A DNA stretch of 64,000 nt from Melitaea cinxia. Taxonomy: Eukaryota > Arthropoda > Insecta > Lepidoptera > Nymphalidae. The first letter of the stretch is position 1. Every line of letters begins with the position of its first letter. Position numbers and translations under genes: made by a program. The stretch lies in the NCBI RefSeq assembly GCF_905220565.1, contig NC_059405.1, positions 16,012,081 through 16,076,080 on the forward strand, written 5' to 3'. Shown piece by piece: positions 61,001 to 64,000 of this stretch. Below the pieces are notes generated by a model. The model ran no database searches. It was not told the DNA's origin and worked only from the letters and a program-made list of their open reading frames with translations.

Positions 61001-61864
61001 CTATCAGCAGATCACCTGCAAAACAACAACAAAACGAGAGAAATTGTTTTGATATATCCAACAGAAGGTATTTTTAAGGAATTTAAAATTTAATCAACTC
61101 ACCCGTATTGAGAACTAGTAAATTCGGCGATGATGGTTTTTGTGGTAATAGTAATACAGGACCGTGAATCTGAAATAATGTAAGTACTCGCATATAAAAT
61201 TTAAGAGTGACTGATACATCTACATTCCACAACAAATAATATGATAGAAATGGTTTTATAAACAATATACTCCTATATATATTCGAAGACTTGTTAATTT
61301 GTTGTGGTGAACACTAACTGACACTCGGGTTATATAATTATGTAGGTATATTTAATCAGTTTAGAATGAAAATTGCTAGATGACTTTAATTATTACAACA
61401 TCAAATCTGCGTTTTTTTAAATCCATCTAGTGCCTTCTTGAAAATCGTCAATGTTTCTCCACGGCGTTTGAAAATTAACTCCCAACGACGCGACTAGCGC
61501 AACGATCACAGCGTTGGGTTGTGACTGTTGCGCTAGCGGTTGCGGGTTCGATCCTATATACTTTTGTATTATACTTTTGTAATGACCATACAGATGTTTG
61601 CCACGAACTGGGAATTTGTGCTTGTCTGTTGTGTGTTTTCGAACCCCGAAACAGGAGTAAATCCTAGTGGGGGATGCTAAGTGTGAGGTGTTTATTTATT
61701 ATTTGTGTATGCAGCTAAGCAACCCAAGTGCTAGGCACCTCGATGGCCAGGTTGACCCGGAGCGGCGCGGCCCGTAGCGCGGCGGCCCGGCGCTGCGCCG
61801 CGCGCTCGGCCGCCGCCGCCGCCTCCGTCGCCGCGGAGCTCGGGACCAGCGCCTCCGCGAATTG
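25614..61864 (-). CDS. Vps13: Vps13 (VPS13A/C type) bridge-like lipid-transfer protein, C-terminal 2375 codons (5' end off window)
   Basis: Coding exons in transcript order: 61739-61864, 61103-61169, 60858-61015, 60385-60592, 59885-59996, 59125-59343, 58613-58956, 56810-56938, 56200-56562, 55435-55709, 53282-53455, 52250-52572, 51467-51629, 50744-50957, 50038-50148, 49714-49801, 48040-48172, 46938-47072, 46501-46703, 46030-46166, 45520-45765, 44914-45077, 43897-44112, 41542-41814, 37073-37204, 36435-36577, 35136-36359, 34256-34448, 33597-33741, 33158-33304, 28374-28531, 27507-27652, 26162-26282, 25614-25751. They total 7128 nt with one stop, at the end. Known lines include YWISFMDGYQRVFAL, DNQLHEAVFPSVLYP, YFKVLIQEFCVNLD and YVLVLGLNILGNP. 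VPS13 proteins (3100-3750 aa) carry bulk lipid between membranes at contact sites. The N-terminal chorein part is missing from the window. Two borders (donor at 58613, acceptor at 44112) and the edge at 61738/61739 are uncertain. Confidence 0.93.
26520..26800 (+). repeat. SINE-like repeat, tail part
   Basis: Shares with 27698-27985, 37570-38085, 43590-43880 and 59405-59760 the body 'GAGCACGTTAAGCC.TCG..CCCG.TGTTATCAT' and the end 'GATCCTTCTCCTACATGGGG'. The tRNA-like head is missing or replaced. It lies in the last-but-one Vps13 intron next to the 125-bp array. Confidence 0.6.
26846..27584. repeat. 125-bp tandem array repeating a Vps13 exon end and its splice donor (six copies)
   Basis: Copies begin TGTCGTGTATATTGCGGCGC at 26846, 26971, 27096, 27221, 27346 and 27471: five full 125-bp units and a last one of 114 bp. 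They look identical. On the Vps13 strand each unit holds the last 78 bp of exon 32 (from YADTDEHVAHAHLAPASP on), the donor CA|GTACGA and 36 bp of intron, plus an 11-bp joining sequence. The minus strand is free of stops in all three frames across the array. Confidence 0.93.
27698..27985 (+). repeat. tRNA-headed SINE, long subfamily
   Basis: Head GCGTCGGCGCAACGGTCACAG with a box B-like AGGGTCGATCTC; body GTGGTCTGGGTGTTTGTGCA, then GAGAGCACGTTAAGCCGTCG; end CTGATCCTTCTCCTACATAG. It begins about 45 bp upstream, on the transcript, of exon 32. Confidence 0.7.
28374..28531 (-). CDS. Vps13: Vps13 exon 31: end of ATG_C-like region and linker to PH-like domain
   Basis: Reads VVTDVCREGARAALWRR, then RRLPRHCSELE before the GAG|GTAATG donor. 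The position matches the family's 'VARPTGG...VDMASST...' and 'R.PR' lines just before the PH-like domain. The acceptor is chosen at GCAAG|CG for phase; an alternative GACAG|AC 13 bases in also keeps frame. It is strongly GC-rich and Arg/Ala-rich, much more basic than most homologues at this spot. Confidence 0.75.
28640..30190 (+). repeat. Family C copy interrupted by a Helitron-like element
   Basis: Family C starts near 28640 (ACTTCAAAAAAAAGTGGGG, ACTCAATTCGACCG), breaks at 28732 and resumes at 29937 (TATATGTTCGGGGATAACTTC), ending near 30190 with GTTTGCTAGCAAACACAATT. The uninterrupted arrangement is seen at 32745-33060. Confidence 0.7.
28733..29936 (-). mobile_element. Helitron-like element (reverse) with two 282-bp monomers
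   Basis: On the minus strand it begins TC (29936-29935) after A and ends CTAG (28736-28733) before T, next to GCGGGCGAAGCCGCGGGCACAG. It carries the same 3' arm as 19648-22532 and two monomers of the 282-bp unit (about 29611-29895 and 29380-29611). It sits inside the family C copy of 28640-30190, so it inserted later. Confidence 0.65.
31227..32011. mobile_element. Harbinger-like TIR shell enclosing an RTE LINE fragment
   Basis: TTA (31227-31229) is followed by GGGCCTGTTTCACCAGTT. The inverse AACTGGCGAAATAGGCCC (31991-32008) is followed by TTA (32009-32011), giving near-identical 18-bp inverted ends with a TTA duplication. A 3-bp TTA/TAA target duplication is typical of PIF/Harbinger elements. 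There is no transposase frame; the interior is largely the LINE fragment at 31262-31876. Confidence 0.55.
31262..31876 (-). mobile_element. 5'-truncated RTE-like LINE, C-terminal reverse transcriptase region
   Basis: The minus-strand frame from about 31873 to 31285 reads DIERRVNAGNRVNGAL, LMYGSESWVWQKKH, LRWFGYVERMSQERLAKKVY and ends VSAYPYGKEA. This is the post-catalytic end of the endonuclease-reverse transcriptases common in moth genomes. An in-frame TAG directly upstream marks truncation. The 3' tail after the stop is a short TATATGTATGTATGTAC microsatellite, as in RTE-type elements. It cannot move by itself. It lies in a Vps13 intron in the same orientation as the gene. Confidence 0.8.
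32745..33060 (+). repeat. Family C copy, short form
   Basis: Runs from GCCGAATTAAAAAAAAAG through ACTCAATTCGACGG and ATGTTCGGGGATAACTTCGTC to TTTGCGAGTAAACACAGTT. It shows the undisturbed junction lost at 28732/29937. Confidence 0.65.
33158..34448 (-). CDS. Vps13: Vps13 exons 28-30: ATG_C-like membrane/scramblase-contact region
   Basis: Exon 34256-34448 reads MSYLELRNAPITIS and VQQFYVLVLGLNILGNPYSY then NFYEP, the most conserved line of the VPS13 and ATG2 C-terminal region. Exon 33597-33741 (GSAISRRVSDAALTLMNGAA) and exon 33158-33304 (NDLPEAVIEGNKNNPASVA then VTGLIARPTFG) take the place of the glycine-rich amphipathic helices of VPS13A/C. The glycine repeats are largely gone here. Phases G|TC and G|CG join the exons. 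In the family this region contacts the acceptor membrane and scramblases. The 33304 acceptor has a weak pyrimidine tract, so that border is tentative. Confidence 0.78.
33949..34034. repeat. AT dinucleotide microsatellite
   Basis: About 85 bp of almost pure (AT)n with one interruption, in a Vps13 intron. It is likely length-polymorphic. Confidence 0.9.
34830..35035 (+). repeat. LINE-tail repeat
   Basis: Contains 'GCGGTCACCAACCCGCCTGC', 'CACATGAGTTCACG' and 'TGGAGGCCTATGTCCAGCAG', ending in an AATGATAATGATGAT tail. Related pieces are at 6049-6375 (reverse), 24255-24330 and 40880-41010. Confidence 0.6.
35136..37204 (-). CDS. Vps13: Vps13 exons 25-27: last VAB repeat and APT1-like region
   Basis: Exon 37073-37204 ends in PVRIDNLCDDLFLKLHQ, a VAB-type repeat start with its invariant Asn. 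Exon 36435-36577 reads MLHTWDDPLKERKLIWNIYN. The 1224-nt exon 35136-36359 opens DGFGEEKVSFHSLKHS, has a Ser/acidic insert (SSSDDSDSAEVPEI), then YWISFMDGYQRVFAL, SITDSLPRWEVNVGNKWKQL, DNQLHEAVFPSVLYP and DVYKYFKVLIQEFCVNLD. These lines are diagnostic of VPS13A/C. The adaptor-binding VAB repeats recruit VPS13 to organelles; the following region completes the lipid-conducting rod. Confidence 0.92.
37222..37515 (+). repeat. Family A copy
   Basis: Full-length-type copy (ACTAGATCGGCAAACAAGCG ... CCCTACTTCAGTT) starting only about 18 bp upstream, on the transcript, of Vps13 exon 25. Confidence 0.65.
37570..38085 (+). repeat. tRNA-headed SINE interrupted by a second insertion
   Basis: SINE head GCGTTGGCGCAACGGTCACA with body to about 37844 and the end CTCTGATCCTTCTCCTACGT from about 38010. 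In between (about 37845-38009) is a piece starting (AAT)n and containing TATCTTTATTTCACAAAC, which looks like the reversed 3' end of another retroelement. It splits the expected GATTAAGCTCTGATCC. Confidence 0.6.
38086..38858 (+). promoter_or_regulatory. Upstream region of the nested secreted-protein gene
   Basis: About 770 bp of mostly AT-rich intron sequence before the plus-strand ATG. It should contain that gene's promoter; no TATA box or known site is certain. Confidence 0.3.
38859..40320 (+). CDS. Unrecognised secreted protein, two exons, nested antisense in a Vps13 intron
   Basis: Exon 38859-39842 ends TAT|GTAAGT and exon 40075-40320 follows TTTTACAG. They join in phase 0 for 409 aa. 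The likely functional start is the second ATG (38907) or third (38913): MLKIFIILCVVIDVYCS is a good signal peptide, and the extra 16 residues before it are not hydrophobic. After it come a small Cys pair (CDGC), a furin-type site R49-x-K-R52, a Pro/Tyr-rich stretch (SPPIRGPFSYTPPPGYTAND), and a long Asp/Asn/Ser/Tyr-rich, low-hydrophobic body. A C-terminal block follows (AIKIWTHKSEGTAYTLHDDG). AATAAA lies at 40330-40335. I recognise no family. It could be an extracellular matrix, cuticle, silk or propeptide-type protein; the function is unknown. The gene sits between Vps13 exons 24 and 25. Confidence 0.78.
40880..41010 (+). repeat. LINE-tail repeat fragment
   Basis: Carries ACACATGAGTTCACGCC and TGGAGGCCTATGTCCAGCAG as in 34830-35035. 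The rest of 41011-41541 is plain intron. Confidence 0.55.
41542..48172 (-). CDS. Vps13: Vps13 exons 17-24: VAB (adaptor-binding) repeats / SHR-BD region
   Basis: Successive exons show a repeated strand motif with an invariant Asn: VRNETSYALEL (46501-46703), VHNRLPHALQL (45520-45765), LINKTGLPLQI (44914-45077) and VYNDTKRHLRF (41542-41814). This is the pattern of the VPS13 adaptor-binding repeats. Exon 46030-46166 reads QGIWWMELINDLGTSRDVVC. Exon 48040-48172 carries a Pro/Ala insert (GAPPPAAPPAAPPGP) not typical of the family. In the family this module binds PxP-motif adaptors that choose the target membrane. Exon 43897-44112 has a poor acceptor: phase 0 demands GCGAG|TTG, while the better-looking CTTAG|CA is out of phase. 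Confidence 0.88.
41978..42412 (+). repeat. Repeat family D copy
   Basis: Contains AACGCCATCTATCGGAACC near 42030, 'GATAGATGGCGTTATTTGAT' near 42265 and ends CTCCAGTCGTGCGTCGGAGT. A shorter copy in the opposite orientation is at about 62455-62680. Unknown class, no coding frame. Confidence 0.6.
42780..43535 (+). repeat. Family C copy, long form with internal duplication
   Basis: TAACCGACTTCCAAAAAAGG to GTTTGCGAGCAAACACAATT. The internal block 'TTGTTGGAAAG.AGATATC... GGAAACCAGGATCTGATGATG' appears twice (about 43067 and 43211), making this copy longer than 5289-5900. Confidence 0.7.
43590..43880 (+). repeat. tRNA-headed SINE, GGTGTAGTGG-head subfamily
   Basis: Box A-like ATGGTGTAGTGGTGCG and box B GGGTTCGATTCTC. 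The tail is shared with the long SINE family (CGATCCTTGTCCTACACGGA). It ends about 16 bp from the 3' border of Vps13 exon 23. Confidence 0.65.
44229..44513 (+). repeat. Family A copy, diverged
   Basis: Starts CTAGAGCGGCAAACAAGC, ends CTCTACCTCAGT, with a small insertion at about 44280 and several changes. It is followed directly by the inverted Vps13 exon copy. Confidence 0.6.
44534..44618 (+). pseudogene. Inverted partial copy of the terminal Vps13 exon
   Basis: Plus-strand 44551-44618 matches the first 68 bases of the last Vps13 exon (minus strand 25751-25684) at 60 of 68 positions. The match runs upstream into the intron end (TATTAATATTTCCAA here, TATCAATATTTTCAG in the gene), but the acceptor AG is displaced. 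It would read DEMVDYFSKTKKVIEIPEPQ, against DEMVDYYSTDEKVVEIPDPQ in the gene. Most differences change amino acids, and similarity stops after CTGAG. It is opposite in direction to the gene that contains it, so it cannot be a normal exon of that transcript. Confidence 0.75.
46728..46915 (+). repeat. tRNA-headed SINE, 3'-truncated
   Basis: GCTCCACTGTAGTGGTGCGA head with box B GGTTCGAATCC, then GAGCACGTTAAGCCGTCGGT. It stops after GTTGTTATCATAAA, about 20 bp before Vps13 exon 18. It fills most of the 234-bp intron. Confidence 0.65.
47385..48015. repeat. Family A copy (reverse) followed by a LINE-tail repeat
   Basis: Reverse family A at about 47385-47570. Then about 47740-48015 carries 'GTCGTCTTTTACGACCCCCA' and 'GAAAGGGGGTGG', the tail motif also present in the insertion at 6049-6375. 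It ends about 25 bp before the donor of Vps13 exon 17. Confidence 0.5.
48420..49170 (+). repeat. Family C copy, long form
   Basis: Same ends and internal duplicated block as 42780-43535, about 750 bp. It is the best match to that copy in the window. Confidence 0.7.
49290..49430. repeat. Fragment of an element with a CCGACGTTTCGG-type motif
   Basis: Contains TGTCCGAAACGTCGGGCATC and TAAAACGCGATAAAACCCGA. The reverse motif (GATTCCCGACGTTTCGGATA) occurs at about 30810. I cannot assign a class. Confidence 0.45.
49714..52572 (-). CDS. Vps13: Vps13 exons 12-16: acidic/Ser-rich linker
   Basis: Exon 52250-52572 has a charged, Lys-rich then acidic run (RKSKKKNEFESETSADEADT) and ends in GHLFTE. Exon 51467-51629 is almost all Ser/Asp/Glu (DELSNDEDSSAPEQSEVELS). 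Exon 50744-50957 returns to a folded pattern (NFTVTPAAVRALQALSNAI). Exons 50038-50148 and 49714-49801 continue to DISDEWD. Position and composition fit the variable linker between the lipid-groove part and the adaptor-binding repeats in VPS13A/C. The frame is fixed by six consistent splice phases. Confidence 0.85.
50186..50650 (-). repeat. Family C copy, reversed and diverged
   Basis: Begins GCGTTTGCTCGCAAACGAAA on the plus strand and ends AACCTCCTCCTTTTTGGAAG. It is more mutated than the other copies and sits 38 bp from Vps13 exon 15. Confidence 0.65.
51775..52115 (-). mobile_element. Helitron-like or LINE-tail element, 3' end intact
   Basis: On the minus strand the end reads GACGAAGTCGCGGGCACGGCTAG|T, the Helitron-like 3' end seen elsewhere here. 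The body has the common 'CAGCCGTTTCAGAGATTAGCC' and (GACA)n lines. The 5' border is unclear, at about 52115. Confidence 0.45.
53282..56938 (-). CDS. Vps13: Vps13 exons 8-11: distal lipid-groove region
   Basis: Exon 56810-56938 is a Gly/Asn-rich link (RGNNNRPVRLPSSNDSTSGY). Exon 56200-56562 has alternating strands (MPSLSISVQCRQPEVMFF, LVVSLAGLQVMS). Exon 55435-55709 reads SPKKITPYVGFLSEDSYIQP then VRVTFEIEHTVRVPVLLVE. Exon 53282-53455 reads GSGWLSAQAHCYNERLGVWE then PTLEPLLQDNVQRSWEI, the typical 'YNP..WEP.IEP' line of VPS13. These are repeating beta-groove modules that hold lipid chains. A mariner element is inserted between exons 10 and 11. Confidence 0.88.
53604..54898 (+). mobile_element. 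Mariner element, nearly full length
   Basis: About 1.3 kb with terminal inverted repeats TTCAATAAGTCCCGAGACTA at 53610-53630 and its perfect inverse at 54866-54886. Each is set 4-11 bp inside TA dinucleotides that are the likely target duplication. It encloses one transposase reading frame. It lies in a Vps13 intron opposite to the gene. Confidence 0.9.
53781..54830 (+). pseudogene. Mariner transposase with one premature stop
   Basis: The frame starts at ATG 53781 and is open to TGA 54828-54830 except for a single TAA at 53880-53882 (codon 34), so an uninterrupted 297-codon stretch begins at ATG 53937. The N-terminal part has helix-turn-helix features (ATICRWYADFKRGR, then VREIAEIVKISAGSVFTIL). 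The DD34D triad is intact: D106 in MDETW, D200 in HQDNAPCH, D235 in SPDLALSDYWLF (numbered from 53937), with 34 residues between the last two. The usual P of the DLAPSD motif is L. Normal length would be about 350 aa. The stop lies in the DNA-binding region, so this copy is probably inactive. Confidence 0.92.
56939..57880. other. Vps13 intron 7, left part
   Basis: AT-rich intron sequence. A donor-like site (ATGTGG|GTAAGT, minus, at 57739-57738) follows a short open stretch and might be a micro-exon of the THAP transcript. Nothing else recognised. Confidence 0.35.
57881..57957 (-). CDS. Orphan first exon of a THAP-domain protein
   Basis: Minus-strand ATG at 57957-57955, 25 codons, then a consensus donor (CAC AC|GTAAGT). 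It reads MPSCVIKWCKNSTKVN then KKSEGISFH, the N-terminus of a THAP zinc finger: C4-x4-C9 is the first half of the C2CH site, and 'GISFH' precedes the usual F-P. THAP domains bind DNA in transcription factors and P-element-type transposases. I could not find the next exon with the second Cys-x2-His pair. It may be a nested gene on the same strand as Vps13, or a fossil left by a P-like element. Confidence 0.5.
58318..58530 (-). repeat. Family A copy (reverse)
   Basis: Reverse copy ending GCCGACCTAGTTGTA, about 80 bp from Vps13 exon 7. Confidence 0.6.
58613..61864 (-). CDS. Vps13: Vps13 exons 1-7 of this window: lipid-groove modules
   Basis: The first exon here (61739-61864) is an Ala/Glu/Arg-rich helix (ATEAAAAAERAAQRRAAALR) leading into RVNLAIE. 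The following exons read IHGPVLLLPQKPSSPNLLVL, DLLIENFFKTVNASIE, EPILEPISVRCDLKRAVGYT, TSPVEIASSEVTVKKLQAFF, EGVELKLFSDMDEVLSSP and VFLITVLVQNTPVTESV then QDIQSQSVL. The helix followed by 'I.A..I..P' is the usual end of the first large groove segment in VPS13A/C. Exon 7 ends by phase at CCG G|GTCAGT (donor at 58612), although the frame stays open for about 100 bp more, into repeat sequence. Confidence 0.85.
59405..59760 (+). repeat. tRNA-headed SINE, GGTGTAGTGG-head subfamily
   Basis: CTCTGGTGTAGTGGTGCGTG head, then GAGCACGTTAAGCAGTCAGT and the end CTGATCCTTCTCCTACAGG, with an extra 40-bp stretch (CACCGTCCTCGTGGAGTCCA). It fills most of the 541-bp intron between Vps13 exons 5 and 6. Confidence 0.65.
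61480..61690 (+). repeat. tRNA-headed SINE, short subfamily
   Basis: CGACTAGCGCAACGATCACA head, box B GGGTTCGATCC, body AAACAGGAGTAAATCCTAGT, tail TTATTTATTATTT. Same subfamily as 12838-13080. Confidence 0.65.
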
Positions 61865-63912
61865 CTACCGTTAACATAGTTAGGCCAAATTAAATAACAC
61901 ATCAAATAGTAAACAAAACTAGCGGGCGCCTAGTGGTCGAAATTCGACCATAACTAATTTAAATTGTAAATTTAAACATTATTAACATTCTATTTCCAAA
62001 GATTATACTAACTTCTGTAATAATAAACAAAAAAGTATATATATGCGTGGTGTGTGTCAAATACAAGGTAGTGTGTGAAACTTTTTATTATATTTGTTTC
62101 ATGTATTTTTTATGGCTAAATTTAAAAAAATAATTGTGTTTGCTCGCAAACGAAAAAAAAACCGACTTCAATTACATCGAAGAGTAATACAACGTAGATC
62201 GACGAAAAAATAGTAATACTTTGTTCATATTCCATATAACGCGACATTATAAAATTGTAGAATTATATAATGTTCTACTGTTATTTCTAACATTTTGTTA
62301 GCGATTGTAGGCAGAAATTTCATAAAAGGCCCGTCGTCGATTCGCGCGAAGCGCTGACATCGCTTATTACGGCGGGTTTTTTAGTTGAAGCGGATTTATA
62401 TTGAATTACGGTTTATGTCTTTTTTATTAAAAATATGTAATGTTCATGTTTTCACACAGCTCCGATGCACGACTGGAGTTTACCCCTTCAGATCAACTGT
62501 CTAAATAGGCACAAAAAGGCTTACTAGTCTAAGAAATATATTATTACTATATCAAATTGTGAATAAATTAATGCAATAACGCCATCTATCGGAACCTAAT
62601 TGCGTTATTAGAAAACGTCTGAACGCCATCTCTAACAAGGTCATTCGTTCAGTAGATTTTACTGTTCAATTTTTTCATTCCGGGGCCTTAAATGAAAATC
62701 GATTCTTAAGGAGAAAACTCCAAAAACAGTCAAGTAAATACGCCATATCAGATATAGCTCAAAAAGTTCGAGTCAAATCTCAATTATATTTAAATGGGAC
62801 CACATGACAAGCACCACCTATCGATTAAAAAAAGAATCATCGATATCGGTCCACCCAGTAAAATAGTAATGAGGTTAATATAACGTTGGTCGACGTAAAA
62901 TAGCCAAGTAAATAACCAGTATTAGCGATAACTCAAAAATTAAAAGCTCAAATATATTTATAACGAATAAACTGCTACTCTCTACTCTAGTGGAATATTG
63001 TAATTTGATCGATAGTGAACGAAGTAATTTCATAACATTTTGATAGATGGCGTTGTGGCAAAGTATTGAACATGACCACAGTCGTCTTAACATCGTCATG
63101 TAAATACGTGTCATCAAAGATTACTCAAAAATTGCTCATTATATCTCAATCATATTTAAAACGGACGACATGACAAGTATTAGCTTTTGATTTATACAAA
63201 AAAGATCAAAATCAGTGCACCCAGTAAAAAGATATAACGTATAATACAACGTAGGGTGACGAAAAAACCGTCAAGTAAATACGCAATATTAGATATAACT
63301 CACAAATTACGAATCAAATCTCAATTAAATTTGAATGGGACCACGTGACAAATAGTAGCTTTTAATTTATATAAGAAACGTCAAAATCGGTGCACCCAGT
63401 AAAAAGTTATGAGGTATAATACAACGTAAGGTGACGAAAATAATGTCAAGTAAATACGCGTTATCAAAGATTAATCAAAAAGTAGTTATCAGATCTCGAT
63501 AAAATTTATATGTGACCACATGATAAACATCAGCTTTCGATTAAAGTAAAAATTATCAAAATCGATACACCCAGTAAAAAGTTATTGCGGATTTTCAAGA
63601 GTTTCTCTCGATTTCTCTGGGATCCCATCATCAGATCCTGGTTTCCTTATCATGGTACCAAACTAGGGATATCCCCTTTCCAACAAAAAAAGAATTATCA
63701 AAATCGGTACACCCAGTAGAAAGTTATGCGGTATAATACAACGTAGGTCGACGAAAAAAGCGTCAAGTAAAAACGCATTATTAGATATAATTCGAAAAGT
63801 AGTTGTTAGATCTCAAATAAATTTAAATGGGACCAATCGGCACACACCACCTTTCGATTAAAACAAAATTTGTCGAAATCGGTCTACCTGGTCAAAAGTT
63901 CTGATGTAACAT

Positions 63913-63947
<35 letters not shown>

Positions 63948-64000
63948 GTCGAATTGAGAACCTCCTCCTTTTTTGGAAGTCGGTTAAAAACATTGGCATT
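61865..64000. repeat. Vps13 intron filled by reversed family C sequence and a family D fragment
   Basis: From about 62130 (TTTGCTCGCAAACGAAAAAA) to 63990 (CTCCTTTTTTGGAAGTCGGTT) the sequence is reversed family C, greatly expanded by several repeats of the 'CCAGTAAAA.GTTAT.. GTATAATACAACGTAG' block. A family D fragment (about 62455-62680) interrupts it. No Vps13 exon was found right of 61864; the upstream exons must lie off the window. Confidence 0.6.

Overview
This is a 64 kb piece of an animal nuclear genome, almost certainly from a moth or butterfly (Lepidoptera). Genes are split by many small introns with GT/AG borders. The background is AT-rich, and the sequence is packed with repeat families that recur in both orientations: tRNA-headed SINEs, Helitron-like elements ending in CTAG, RTE-type and R1/Jockey-type LINE tails, a mariner, and piggyBac-like and Harbinger-like shells.

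Layout. (1) 251-10653, minus strand: the first six coding exons (310 codons) of a WDTC1/adipose WD40 gene; its TPR half lies off the left edge. (2) 10654-12244: the region between two head-to-head genes. (3) 12.1-18.8 kb, plus strand: a complete YJU2-family splicing-factor gene (CCDC130/YJU2B-like, 347 aa). Its third intron is occupied by a piggyBac-like shell. (4) 18.8-25.3 kb: a gene desert containing a 2.9 kb Helitron-like element built on eight 282-bp tandem monomers. (5) 25.6 kb to beyond the right edge, minus strand: the 3' three quarters of a Vps13 (VPS13A/C type) lipid-transfer gene. I could place 34 coding exons, totalling 7128 nt (2375 codons plus stop). The phases join throughout, except that one acceptor and one donor were chosen partly for phase. 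(6) Inside Vps13 introns: a two-exon gene for an unrecognised secreted protein on the opposite strand (38859-40320), a near-intact mariner (53604-54898), an RTE LINE fragment inside a Harbinger-like shell (31227-32011), an orphan THAP-domain first exon (57881-57957), and an inverted, degraded copy of the terminal Vps13 exon (44534-44618).

How the genes relate. The three main genes are housekeeping genes of separate pathways: WDTC1 in energy balance and CUL4-DDB1 ubiquitin ligase, YJU2B in pre-mRNA splicing, and Vps13 in lipid transfer at membrane contact sites. Nothing suggests they act together. The most unusual structure is a stop-free array of six near-identical 125-bp units at the third-last Vps13 exon. 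It repeats the exon's 3' end together with its splice donor. I saw no CRISPR array, rRNA gene or convincing functional tRNA gene. Splice sites and starts are read by eye without transcript evidence.
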